This document shows positions 1 through 8,019 of a stretch of DNA of 64,000 nt, piece by piece. The DNA is from Winogradskyella pacifica (GTDB lineage: Bacteria > Bacteroidota > Bacteroidia > Flavobacteriales > Flavobacteriaceae): positions 62,001-126,000 of the forward strand of contig NZ_JABFDI010000003.1 in assembly GCF_013403915.1 (NCBI RefSeq). Reading direction: 5' to 3'. The position numbers and the translations under genes are program-made. Each line of letters begins with the position of its first letter. The first letter of the stretch is position 1. The notes under the pieces are model-generated. The model was not told the DNA's origin. It saw nothing but the letters and a program-made list of their open reading frames with translations, and searched no databases.

Positions 1-217
1 AGTCTTCTTTTGTTACAATAGGGAAGTACTGATGTGTTTTGCCATAGGCATTATAACTAACATAGCCTTTTTCTTCTAGATTTCTAATAATGGTAGAAAG
101 CGTATTGTAATGTGGTTTATCAACCGATATCTCTGCTAATACATCTTTTACAAAAGCTTTTTCCAACTTCCATAAAATGTGCATTATTTCTTCTTCTTTA
201 TTTGTTAGCTTTTGCAT
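1..217 (-). CDS. BlaI/MecI/CopY-family transcriptional repressor, 3' end cut by window edge
   Basis: The reverse strand from the ATG at 217 reads MQKLTNKEEEIMHILWKLEK and continues through about 72 codons to the window edge. This is the N-terminal winged helix of the BlaI/MecI/CopY family: the EEIMxxLW opening, then a VxDVLxEI helix, then the YNTLSTIIRNLEEKGYV recognition segment. The C-terminal dimerisation part is outside the window. Family members repress their own operon, often together with a BlaR1-like M56 sensor protease, which would lie further left and cannot be checked here. Operator-like dyads overlap its promoter at 248-291. The family call is firm; the signal it responds to is unknown. 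Confidence 0.85.
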   Translation of the reverse strand, partial: MQKLTNKEEEIMHILWKLEKAFVKDVLAEISVDKPHYNTLSTIIRNLEEKGYVSYNAYGKTHQYFPIVTKED

Positions 218-247
218 AAACGTAAAATCTAGTGTTAGTCTTTAATT

Positions 248-291
248 CAAATGTATAACTATTTTTGTAGTTATACAACTGTAAAAATAGT
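248..291 (-). promoter_or_regulatory. Promoter and paired operator dyads of the BlaI-like gene
   Basis: On the minus strand a Bacteroidota -7 element TACATTTG (plus 248-255) lies 31 bp before the ATG, with a possible -33 TTG at 276-278. Overlapping it is a perfect inverted repeat with 9-bp arms, GTATAACTA (253-261) and TAGTTATAC (268-276). A second related dyad ACTGTAAAAATAGT follows at 278-291 and is nearly the reverse complement of ACTATTTTTGTAGT at 258-271. Two adjacent ACTnnnnnnnnAGT-type sites over a promoter suit BlaI-family autorepression. Repressor binding is inferred. Confidence 0.6.
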
Positions 292-336
292 TTTATAACG
301 AAAATTATAGTTTTAGTAGGTGTGAAAATGAAATAT

Positions 337-344
337 TATCTTTG
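337..344 (+). promoter_or_regulatory. -7 promoter element for the cation exchanger gene
   Basis: TATCTTTG matches the Bacteroidota -7 consensus TAnnTTTG and ends about 40 bp before the ATG at 385. I see no convincing -33 TTTG at the usual spacing. Confidence 0.5.
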
Positions 345-384
345 CGCTTTTAATGGATATAAGTAATTAAAAATATAAATAGAG

Positions 385-1335
385 ATGAGTGTGTTAATGG
401 TTGTTGCAGGGTTAGCGTTGTTAGTAATTGGTGGAGATTTTTTGGTTAAAGCATCCGTTGGATTGTCTTTTAAACTTAAGCTGTCTAAGTTGGTTATTGG
501 TATGACAGTTGTGTCTTTTGCGACGTCTGCACCAGAATTATTAGTGAGTTTGCAAGCTGCTTTAGAAGGGGTTTCGGATATTGCCTTAGGAAATGTCATC
601 GGTTCTAATATTGCAAACATTGGCTTAGTATTAGGAATAACGGCTATTATTTCTCCATTAGCTGTAGATCGTGACTTTTATAAACTGAATTGGCCAATGA
701 TGATGTTATTGTCATTTGTACTGTATTATTTCTTAAAAAATGATGGAGTTTTAACCGCTATTGAAGGCTTGTTAATGATGATTTCTTTAGTTGTCTTTTT
801 AGTTATTTTAATTAGAAGTTCTAGAAAATCAACTAAAGCAAACGTTGAAGAGGTAGACGATGCACTTGCTGTAGTTTCTAACTTTAAAATAGTAATGTGG
901 TTGCTAATTGGTGCGGCAGGTTTATATTTTGGTTCTCTTTGGTTAGTAGATGGAGCTAAAGAGTTAGCGATATCTATAGGTATTAGTGATTATGCCATCT
1001 CTGTTACCGTAATTGCTATTGGTACAAGTGTACCAGAATTAGCAGCTTCTGTTATTGCGGCATTAAAGAAAGAAAAAGCTATTTCATTAGGAAACCTTAT
1101 CGGTTCAAATATATTTAACATCGCTTCAGTATTAGGTCTTACAGCAATGATAAAACCTATCGTTGTTAATCCTCAAACTCCAGAGATATTATCAACAAAT
1201 ATATTTTGGATGATTGGTTTTGCTGCTATTTTAATTCCGTTTATAATCATCCCAAAACGTTTTGAAATAGGAAGGTTTAAAGGAGTGTTATTGTTAGGGT
1301 CTTATTTGGTGTTCATATATATGGCGCTTAAATAG
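385..1335 (+). CDS. Calcium/sodium antiporter (CaCA superfamily, YrbG-like)
   Basis: A 316-residue inner-membrane protein with about ten hydrophobic segments and the two inverted alpha-repeats of the CaCA exchangers. Alpha-1 is at about residues 47-85 (SAPELLVSL then GNVIGSNIANIGLVLG) and alpha-2 at about 212-252 (SVPELAASV then GNLIGSNIFNIASVLG). The paired acidic (PEL) and Asn (GSN) residues form the ion site in this family. A cytoplasmic linker around 145-165 is charged. It should exchange Ca2+ for Na+ (or K+/H+). Length matches bacterial YrbG. It stands alone, divergent from the BlaI-like gene; ion specificity cannot be read from the sequence. Confidence 0.9.
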   Translation: MSVLMVVAGLALLVIGGDFLVKASVGLSFKLKLSKLVIGMTVVSFATSAPELLVSLQAALEGVSDIALGNVIGSNIANIGLVLGITAIISPLAVDRDFYKLNWPMMMLLSFVLYYFLKNDGVLTAIEGLLMMISLVVFLVILIRSSRKSTKANVEEVDDALAVVSNFKIVMWLLIGAAGLYFGSLWLVDGAKELAISIGISDYAISVTVIAIGTSVPELAASVIAALKKEKAISLGNLIGSNIFNIASVLGLTAMIKPIVVNPQTPEILSTNIFWMIGFAAILIPFIIIPKRFEIGRFKGVLLLGSYLVFIYMALK

Positions 1336-1396
1336 ATGTTGAGGTAAATTAGGAATGTACGTTGTTGATGAAGGTACGATTACCTTCTCTTAATTA

Positions 1397-1431
1397 GCAT
1401 AAAGCATAAAGCATAAAGCATAAAGCATAAA
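1397..1431. repeat. Heptamer tandem repeat (GCATAAA)x5
   Basis: Five perfect 7-bp units GCATAAA in the gap downstream of the antiporter. It is one of four short tandem arrays in this window, each with a different 7-8 bp unit and each beside a gene end or start. Confidence 0.95.
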
Positions 1432-1434
1432 GAG

Positions 1435-1468
1435 AAAGCCTCATGACCTTATAATCCGTGAGGCTTTT
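1435..1468. terminator. Hairpin terminator after the antiporter, similar to the one at 1725-1760
   Basis: AAAGCCTCA (1435-1443) pairs with TGAGGCTTT (1459-1467), followed by a short T run on the plus strand. It can end the antiporter transcript. Its arms resemble those of the terminator of the T9SS gene to the right, and it lies the same distance (about 136 bp against 140 bp) from a sorting-domain remnant, so it may be a duplicated copy. Confidence 0.6.
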
Positions 1469-1528
1469 GTATGCGCTAGAATGGTTCATTAATTCTATTA
1501 TTTCTAGCGAATAACTCAGCAAGCACTA

Positions 1529-1619
1529 TTTTGAGTTTCTTGTTGTAACCTCTACAGTGGTTGGTCTAACAACTAAATTCTTAGCATTAAATTTAGCCTC
1601 TTATACTCGCTAGGGTAAG
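1529..1619 (-). pseudogene. Remnant of a T9SS C-terminal sorting domain
   Basis: No open gene is present, but the minus strand of about 1530-1600 reads EAKFNAKNL...VEVTTRNSK, which aligns with KAEFNSSNL...VYKVTTGNSS at the C terminus of the neighbouring T9SS cargo protein. At the DNA level CTAAATT..TAG.ATTAAATT..GC at 1573 matches the same string at 1871. Upstream of this the frame is broken by stops and a 1-nt length change. The rest of 1336-1796 holds the tandem repeat and hairpin listed separately and nothing else I can recognise. I read it as the decayed 3' end of a tandem paralogue. Confidence 0.6.
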
Positions 1620-1724
1620 TTTTTAATTATATGAAATGAACGTTATGACTATTGAGTCGTTGAGGTATTAAAGCTCATTTTACACCTGTCCTCAATTGAA
1701 CATAACGTCTAAAAAGTAATAGAA

Positions 1725-1760
1725 AAAAAAAGCCTCCTGAAAATATTTCAGGAGGCTTTG
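1725..1760 (-). terminator. Rho-independent terminator of the T9SS cargo gene
   Basis: AAAGCCTCCTGAAA (1729-1742) pairs with TTTCAGGAGGCTTT (1746-1759). The plus-strand A run at 1722-1730 gives a U tract on the minus-strand transcript, 37 bp after the stop codon. Confidence 0.85.
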
Positions 1761-1796
1761 TATATAGTAATTGGAATTACTAATATGTTGCTTTAC

Positions 1797-3638
1797 TTAT
1801 TTAGTAACAACAAACTTCTTAGTAATGCTTGAGTTTCCAGTGGTAACTTTATATACATATAATCCTGCAGCTAAATTACTAGAATTAAATTCTGCTTTGT
1901 ATACTTTACCTGGGTAAGCTTCCTCATTGAATACACGACCAACATTACGACCGTTAATATCAAATACCTCTATCGATACGTTACCAGTTGCTTGAGGTGT
2001 AAATTCAATATAAGATACACCATTTGTTGGGTTAGGGTATGTTCTAAAGCCTAATTCTTCAGCATTCACTGTATTTACACTAAGTAAACGTTGTTGTTCA
2101 GCGTAAGCCTGGTAATCAAATTCTTCACAAGTTCCTATAGCAATTACACCGTCAAGGTCATAACCGTCTTCCGTTGTTGTTAATTCGTCGTTATTTACAA
2201 TTTTCACGTAGTAAATAAAGTTAAACCCACCAGCGTCTGAAATATCAATTGTATTATCTGATTTACATACAGTACCAGCAAAATGATAATTGATATCATC
2301 AGCAGACACATAAACATTAGCAAACTCTTTGTAACTGTCACATCCTAATGAATTACCAAAAGTAGTTTCAACAATTACTAAGTCTGGACCTTCTTGGTTG
2401 TAAACAGCACCACCAAATGTTAAAGTAACTTCTCCACCGTATCCTAATGATGTAAAGACGTAATCATCAGTTGATTCTGGCTCACCAAGTACATTGTTAG
2501 GCGTTTCAGTTCTAATAGCGTCAATAACACCACCATTCTTTTTAGTTCCTTCAACATAGTTAAAGTAATCTACAGCATAACATCCTGCAGGTGTAGGTAA
2601 AATAGGTTCTTTACAACCCGTTAAAGCAACAACACCATCTAAGTCAAAACCATCAGCAGAAATAGATCCACTAGGTGTTGTATCTACAATCTTCACCTCT
2701 GTAATATAAGATAAGAAAATAGGTGCATTGCTAATATCTAAATCGCCTGCGTCATCTGTAAGAACTGATCCAATAAGGTAAAAATCGATACCGTTTTGAG
2801 ATACATAAATATCAGCAGATTCTGGGTAGCTAGCGAATGATGCGTTACCAAATGTAGTTTCAACAACTTCGATATCTGGACCTTCATTATTGTAAACAAC
2901 ACCATCAAAAGTTATTGTAACTTCTCCACCGTAACCTAATGATAAAAAGTTTAATGAGTCATCCATCTGAGGTTGACCTAAAGCTTTATTTGTGTCCATG
3001 CGCTCAGCAACTGTTAATGCATTTCCATTGTTATCTAATCCTGGGATATAGTTCATAGCTCCTGAACCATAACAAACATCAAGAGGAATGTCTTCACAGC
3101 CATTAACTGCTTCAATACCATCTAAATCGTAGCCATCTCCAGCTCCATATGTTATATCTGTAATTCTAATTTGAGTAACGTAATCTAAAGCAACACCTTC
3201 AAGGTCTATTGCTCCATCACGACAAACTGTACCGTATTCGATCCATGTTTCACCGTCTTGAGATAGCTCTACTAATGCCATTTCATCATCATATCCACTG
3301 CAGTTATCTCCAGAGAAAGACGTTTCATAAATCATTATATCGGTTCCGCGCTCATTGTATACAGCTCCGCCTAAAGCAAGAGTAATGCTTCCTTTCATAC
3401 CTAAAGTATAAAATCCGTTAGCAGCGTTTGATTTGTCTGGTGCATTTAAAGCGGCATTAACATCTGAACGACTCGCAAGTACCGCATCACCATTTGATTG
3501 AGTGCCTTGGGTTGAGGCAATCACTTCGACAGCATTACAGCTATCTTGTGAATTACCTTGGAAGGCATTCATATTAATTGACATAAAAGTAGCAGCTCCG
3601 CATAAAACAGGAAGTAGGTGCTTAGTAAAATTTTTCAT
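1797..3638 (-). CDS. Secreted or surface protein with three homologous modules and a T9SS type A sorting domain
   Basis: A 613-residue exported protein. A signal peptide fills about the first 26 residues (a basic start, a hydrophobic stretch, then NAFQG). Three homologous modules follow at about 33-185, 186-345 and 346-505. Each starts near a Cys, contains a LGYGGEVTxTFxGxVYN-type strand region with an EGPDxxVVETTFGN-like stretch, and closes with DGYDLDGVxAxxxCE. The acidic pattern suggests a calcium-binding or beta-sandwich fold, which is inference. Residues about 530-613 are a T9SS type A domain (FRTYPNPTNG, VSIEVFDINGR, LAAGLYVYKV, KKFVVTK). It is probably exported across the outer membrane by the T9SS and then released or anchored. 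The function of the modules is unknown. Confidence 0.85.
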   Translation of the reverse strand: MKNFTKHLLPVLCGAATFMSINMNAFQGNSQDSCNAVEVIASTQGTQSNGDAVLASRSDVNAALNAPDKSNAANGFYTLGMKGSITLALGGAVYNERGTDIMIYETSFSGDNCSGYDDEMALVELSQDGETWIEYGTVCRDGAIDLEGVALDYVTQIRITDITYGAGDGYDLDGIEAVNGCEDIPLDVCYGSGAMNYIPGLDNNGNALTVAERMDTNKALGQPQMDDSLNFLSLGYGGEVTITFDGVVYNNEGPDIEVVETTFGNASFASYPESADIYVSQNGIDFYLIGSVLTDDAGDLDISNAPIFLSYITEVKIVDTTPSGSISADGFDLDGVVALTGCKEPILPTPAGCYAVDYFNYVEGTKKNGGVIDAIRTETPNNVLGEPESTDDYVFTSLGYGGEVTLTFGGAVYNQEGPDLVIVETTFGNSLGCDSYKEFANVYVSADDINYHFAGTVCKSDNTIDISDAGGFNFIYYVKIVNNDELTTTEDGYDLDGVIAIGTCEEFDYQAYAEQQRLLSVNTVNAEELGFRTYPNPTNGVSYIEFTPQATGNVSIEVFDINGRNVGRVFNEEAYPGKVYKAEFNSSNLAAGLYVYKVTTGNSSITKKFVVTK

Positions 3639-3917
3639 AAGTATTTGAATTTGGTTAATAACAATACAATATTATGAAGGTGTGTATTGGTAGCCCAAAA
3701 AAGGCGAAGACTATCTCAAAAAGTCGATAAAATGACGTAATTTACTATGAAAAACAGATTTTATCGTTGTAAGGGAATACTCCTTAGTTCTTATGAAACT
3801 CATAAGTATGAGCGAGATACAGTAATAAGTGAAGTTGTTTCTTGAGAAGTATGTTGCTTACTTGTAAATAAACATGAGATTAAGTGTGTTTTAATCTTCA
3901 CATGTAATAAGGAGTGA
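3639..3917. other. Intergenic stretch without a gene
   Basis: No ORF or RNA gene is visible. It should hold the promoter of the minus-strand T9SS gene, but I see no clean -7 element. Two octamers, ACTCCTTA (3779-3786) and TAAGGAGT (3908-3915), are inverted copies about 120 bp apart; this may be chance. Confidence 0.5.
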
Positions 3918-3954
3918 AAAAGTCGTCTAGAAAAAAAAATTCTAGACGACTTTT
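3918..3954. terminator. Strong bidirectional terminator downstream of the GSII-like gene
   Basis: A perfect 15-bp stem (3918-3932 with 3940-3954, core GTCGTCTAGAA) with a 7-nt A loop and A/T runs on both sides. It lies about 20 bp past the stop codon of the minus-strand glutamine synthetase. Confidence 0.9.
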
Positions 3955-3975
3955 AAAATATATAATAGTGGCTAA

Positions 3976-5001
3976 TTAAGAAATGTCAGCACTTTTTACA
4001 GTTTTAATAATTCTACCTGCAATTTTGTATGGATCACCATTAGAAGCTGGTCTTCTATCTTCTAACCAACCTTTCCAGCCTTTCTCAACTACGATAATAG
4101 GAATACGGATTGAAGCTCCTCTATCTGAAACTCCCCAAGAGAAATCATTAATAGATGCCGTTTCGTGTAAGCCTGTTAAACGTTGATCGTTAAATTCTCC
4201 ATAAACAGCAATGTGTTCTTTAACTACAGGACGGAAAGCTTCACAAATTTTTGCATAAGTTTCTTTATCTCCACAAGTTCTTAATACCTCGTTAGAGAAG
4301 TTGGCGTGCATACCAGAACCATTCCAGTCCATATCTCTACCTAATGGTTTTGGATGGTATTCAATATAGTAACCATATTTTTCAGTTAAACGGTCTAGTA
4401 AGTATCTAGCGATCCAAATTTCGTCACCAGCCTTTTTAGCTCCTTTAGCAAACAATTGGAATTCCCATTGTCCGGAAGCAACTTCTTGGTTAATACCTTC
4501 AAAATTTAAACCAGCATCAATACATAAATCAGCATGTTCTTCAACTAAACCTCTTCCGTGAGTATGTAACCCACCTACAGAACAGTAATACATACCTTGT
4601 GGTGCAGGGTATCCGCCTATAGGGAATCCTAATGGTAACTGAGTTTTAGTATCCATAATAAAATACTCTTGCTCAAAACCAAACCAGAAATCATTATCAT
4701 CATCATCAATAGTAGCTCTACCATTAGAAACGTGAGGTGTTCCATCAGCATTTAAAACTTCTGTCATTACTAAATAACCGTTGATTCTGTCTGGATCTGG
4801 ATAAATAGCTACTGGCTTTAATAAGCAATCAGAAGATCCACCTTCAGCTTGTCTAGTAGATGATCCATCAAAAGACCACATGCCTAATTCTTCTAAAGTA
4901 CCTTTAAAGTTTTCGTGCTCTTCTACTTTGGTTTTACTTCTCATATTTTGAGTTGGGAAGTAGCCATCTAACCAAATGTATTCTAATTTAATTTTTGCCA
5001 T
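3976..5001 (-). CDS. glnA: Glutamine synthetase, GSII-like short form
   Basis: 341 residues when started at the ATG at 5001 (MAKIKLEYIWLDG); an in-frame ATG 12 codons upstream adds an unconserved leader and was not chosen. It ligates ammonia to glutamate with ATP. Recognisable blocks are the beta-grasp opening with WSFDGSSTRQA at about 42-52, the acidic metal site FGFEQEYF at about 110-117, the GLHTHGRG / EGINQEVASGQWEFQ region, and a C-terminal GASIRIP arginine block. This pattern and the short length resemble the eukaryote-like GSII forms of Bacteroidota rather than the 470-residue GSI. It diverges from a type III synthetase across 179 bp. Confidence 0.9.
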   Translation of the reverse strand: MAKIKLEYIWLDGYFPTQNMRSKTKVEEHENFKGTLEELGMWSFDGSSTRQAEGGSSDCLLKPVAIYPDPDRINGYLVMTEVLNADGTPHVSNGRATIDDDDNDFWFGFEQEYFIMDTKTQLPLGFPIGGYPAPQGMYYCSVGGLHTHGRGLVEEHADLCIDAGLNFEGINQEVASGQWEFQLFAKGAKKAGDEIWIARYLLDRLTEKYGYYIEYHPKPLGRDMDWNGSGMHANFSNEVLRTCGDKETYAKICEAFRPVVKEHIAVYGEFNDQRLTGLHETASINDFSWGVSDRGASIRIPIIVVEKGWKGWLEDRRPASNGDPYKIAGRIIKTVKSADIS

Positions 5002-5154
5002 AATGATTGTTTTGTTTATCAGATAATAATGACACAAATATTGTTATTTTTTTTTACCCATCAAAAAAAATGGGGGTATTTAGTTTAAAAGTGTTTAATT
5101 ATTGTAGACTACCCTAATTTTGTGTAGGTAATTGTCTATTTTTTAAATATTTTG

Positions 5155-5162
5155 TATTTTTG
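5155..5162 (+). promoter_or_regulatory. -7 promoter element for the type III glutamine synthetase
   Basis: TATTTTTG fits TAnnTTTG and lies 18 bp before the ATG at 5181. A second candidate, TAATTTTG, sits at 5115-5122. The in-frame TTG at 5160 falls inside the -7 element and so cannot be the start. Confidence 0.5.
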
Positions 5163-5180
5163 ACCTTAAAAACTAACAAT

Positions 5181-7367
5181 ATGTCAACACTCAGATTTCA
5201 TGCTGTAAAAGCATCTTTAAAAAGGAAGCCGTTAAAGATTAAGGAGAAGAAACGCCGATCCGAAATCTTTGGCTCTAATGTGTTTAACGAGGTAGCGATG
5301 CGTCAATATTTAACTAAGACCGCTTTAAATAGTGTTTTAGAAGCCGTTGAAAAAGGAACTAAAATAAACCGTCTTGTTGCAGATCATATTTCTACAGGAA
5401 TGAAAGAATGGGCAATCAGTAAAGGAGCAACACACTATACACATTGGTTTCAGCCATTAACTGGGGCAACAGCTGAGAAACATGATGCATTTTTTGAAAC
5501 TATTGGTGATGGACTCGCTATTGAAAAATTTGGTGGAGATCAATTAGTACAGCAAGAACCAGATGCTTCTAGTTTTCCAAATGGTGGTATTAGAAACACG
5601 TTTGAAGCTAGAGGTTATACAGCTTGGGACCCTACATCACCTGCTTTTATATATGATAAAACATTATGCATTCCAACAGTTTTTGTATCCTATACAGGTG
5701 AAGCATTAGATTTTAAAACTCCACTTTTACGAGCTTTGCAAGTGGTAGATAGTGCTGCAGTTGCTGTGTGTAAATACTTTGATAAAAACGTAAAAAGCGT
5801 CAGAACCTCTTTAGGTTGGGAACAAGAATATTTTTTAATAGATACGGCATTGGCATTATCTAGACCAGATATCTTATTAACCGGAAGAACGCTATTGGGG
5901 CATTCGCCAGCAAAGGGTCAACAATTAGATGATCATTACTTTGGTACTATTCCGGCAAGGGCGATGTCGTATATGCGCGATTTAGAACACCAATGCATGC
6001 TATTAGGAATTCCTGTTAAAACAAGGCATAATGAGGTGGCACCAAACCAATTTGAATTGGCTCCCATATTTGAAGAAGCTAATTTAGCAGTGGACCATAA
6101 TTCATTGTTAATGGATATTATGCAGAAAATTGCCAAACGACATAGTTTTACAGTGCTTATGCACGAAAAACCATTTGCAGGTGTTAACGGTTCAGGTAAG
6201 CATAACAACTGGAGTTTATCTACAAATACAGGTGTCAACTTATTATCTCCAGGAAAAACACCGATGAGTAATCTTCAGTTCTTAACCTTCTTTATTAATA
6301 CGATTAAAGCGGTACAGACGCACGAAGAGTTATTAAGAGCTGCGATTGCTTCTGCTAGTAACGATCATCGTTTAGGAGCTAATGAAGCACCTCCTGCGAT
6401 TATTTCTATATTTATTGGAGATCAACTAACAAAAGTGCTCGGGGAATTAGAAACAGTAACTAAAGGGAAATTATCTCCTAAGGAAATTACAGACCTAAAA
6501 CTTAATGTGGTTGGTAAAATACCAGAAGTGATATTAGATAATACAGACAGAAATAGAACCTCGTCATTTGCCTTTACTGGTAATAAGTTTGAATTTAGAG
6601 CAGTGGGTTCTACAGCGAATTGTGCTAACCCAATGACAGTTTTAAGTACGATAGTTGCAAAACAACTAATGGATTTTAAAATTGAAGTCGATGAGTTAAT
6701 CGATAAGAAATCAATGAAAAAGGATGATGCTATTTTTAATGTATTGAGAGAATATATTAAAACATCTAAGGCGATTCTTTTTGAAGGTAATGGTTATAGT
6801 GAAGCATGGGAGAAAGAAGCTAAGAAGCGTGGGTTAAGTAATAATAAAACGACACCTGAAGCATTAAAGATAAAAAAGGCTAAATCTACAATAGAACTTT
6901 TTGACAGCTTAGGGGTGATGAATAAGGTGGAGTCTGAAGCGCGTTACGAAATCGAAATGGAAGATTATATTCACCATGTTCAAATAGAAAGTAGAGTCAT
7001 TGGGGATATTGCCAGAAATCATGTAGTGCCAACTGCTGTGAGGTATCAAAATATTCTGATAGAAAATGTAACAGGTCTTAAGACTATTTATGGAGATCGT
7101 TTTAAAGATTTTGCGAAAGCACAACTGGTTCTTATCGAGCAAATATCAGAACATATTGAAACGATTAACTCAACGGTAACTAAAATGACGGAAACGCGAA
7201 AAGCAATTAATAAAGAAGCGAGTCTAGAAAAGAAAGCTGATGGATATTGCAATGAGGTAAAACCATTATTTAAGGATATTAGATATCATTGTGATAAACT
7301 AGAATTAATGATTGATGATGAGTTGTGGCCTTTAACTAAATATAGAGAGCTTTTGTTTACTAAATAA
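5181..7367 (+). CDS. glnN: Glutamine synthetase type III
   Basis: 728 residues from the ATG at 5181 (MSTLRFHAVKAS). Size and motifs are those of GSIII, the large dodecameric form common in Bacteroidota and cyanobacteria: THWFQPLTG near residue 86, the metal/glutamate block SLGWEQEYFLID near 213, the MHEKPFAGVNGSGKHNNWS ATP-site block near 330, and NDHRLGANEAPPAI near 395. The C-terminal 200 residues are helical. It lies back to back with the GSII-like gene, so the cell has two unrelated-size glutamine synthetases under one intergenic control region. That suggests differential nitrogen regulation, but no NtrC- or GlnR-type site is recognisable. Confidence 0.95.
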   Translation: MSTLRFHAVKASLKRKPLKIKEKKRRSEIFGSNVFNEVAMRQYLTKTALNSVLEAVEKGTKINRLVADHISTGMKEWAISKGATHYTHWFQPLTGATAEKHDAFFETIGDGLAIEKFGGDQLVQQEPDASSFPNGGIRNTFEARGYTAWDPTSPAFIYDKTLCIPTVFVSYTGEALDFKTPLLRALQVVDSAAVAVCKYFDKNVKSVRTSLGWEQEYFLIDTALALSRPDILLTGRTLLGHSPAKGQQLDDHYFGTIPARAMSYMRDLEHQCMLLGIPVKTRHNEVAPNQFELAPIFEEANLAVDHNSLLMDIMQKIAKRHSFTVLMHEKPFAGVNGSGKHNNWSLSTNTGVNLLSPGKTPMSNLQFLTFFINTIKAVQTHEELLRAAIASASNDHRLGANEAPPAIISIFIGDQLTKVLGELETVTKGKLSPKEITDLKLNVVGKIPEVILDNTDRNRTSSFAFTGNKFEFRAVGSTANCANPMTVLSTIVAKQLMDFKIEVDELIDKKSMKKDDAIFNVLREYIKTSKAILFEGNGYSEAWEKEAKKRGLSNNKTTPEALKIKKAKSTIELFDSLGVMNKVESEARYEIEMEDYIHHVQIESRVIGDIARNHVVPTAVRYQNILIENVTGLKTIYGDRFKDFAKAQLVLIEQISEHIETINSTVTKMTETRKAINKEASLEKKADGYCNEVKPLFKDIRYHCDKLELMIDDELWPLTKYRELLFTK

Positions 7368-7419
7368 TTCATATAAAATGTCTTAGAGGTGTTTGAGTAG
7401 GTAATTCTATGCGATGAAA

Positions 7420-7435
7420 TACGTATATATACGTA
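7420..7435. repeat. Perfect 16-bp palindrome
   Basis: TACGTATATATACGTA is fully self-complementary and lies in the 226-bp gap between glnN and the small peptide gene. It could be a dimeric regulator site. No function is known. Confidence 0.5.
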
Positions 7436-7558
7436 CAACTTACAGTGCTAAAATTGTGTTTTGTGCAGTTTGTCGATAACATTAAACTAGTTGTCGAAAA
7501 GGTGATGGTATCATGCGAAATAATTGGGGGTGGACCTTTTAACGATACGTTTGTTTAG

Positions 7559-7566
7559 TATCTTTG
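7559..7566 (+). promoter_or_regulatory. -7 promoter element for the small secreted peptide
   Basis: TATCTTTG, a full TAnnTTTG match, ends 27 bp before the ATG at 7594. Confidence 0.55.
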
Positions 7567-7593
7567 TAGGGCTATTAATCAATATTTGTAAAA

Positions 7594-7737
7594 ATGAAAA
7601 AGTTACTACTTAGTGTAGCAATTCTTGTTGGAGCAACGCTTATTTTATCTCAAGACAATTCTAGCGAATTGAAAAATGTTAATAATGATGAAGTTGTAAG
7701 TGTACAAGTAAAGCTACCAGCAGATCTTAAAAATTAA
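7594..7737 (+). CDS. Small predicted secreted peptide, 47 residues
   Basis: ATG at 7594 opens a 47-codon frame ending in TAA at 7737. Residues 1-19 (MKKLLLSVAILVGATLILS) look like a signal peptide, followed by a short acidic, Asn/Val-rich mature part ending in LPADLKN. Support for a real gene: a -7 element 27 bp upstream and an excellent terminator 38 bp downstream, so it has its own transcription unit. I do not recognise the family. The mature peptide would be about 27 residues, without cysteines, and would sit in the periplasm or outside the cell. Confidence 0.65.
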   Translation: MKKLLLSVAILVGATLILSQDNSSELKNVNNDEVVSVQVKLPADLKN

Positions 7738-7774
7738 GATAAAATTATTAGGTAATATTTGCCTTCTAGGCTAT

Positions 7775-7811
7775 AAGATAAAATCGATGTTTCGGTTTTA
7801 TCTTTTTTTTT
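7775..7811 (+). terminator. Terminator after the small peptide gene
   Basis: AAGATAAAATCGA (7775-7787) pairs with TCGGTTTTATCTT (7792-7804), with one G-T position, followed by nine Ts. Confidence 0.9.
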
Positions 7812-8019
7812 GCTTTAATTGATTTCTTCCAGTAAACATATAGTGTGCTTATAGTTAAGTAACTATTTATCGGTATTGTCAATCTCTCGTTAAATCTGTA
7901 ATAGAATATACAGATCTTCTAATTTAGGAGTATATGATTTCTAAACTCCAAGCTATTGCTTTGGGTATAGTATTGACTTTTTTTCTAATTCAGAGTTTTC
8001 TCAAGAAATTAGTAAAAAA

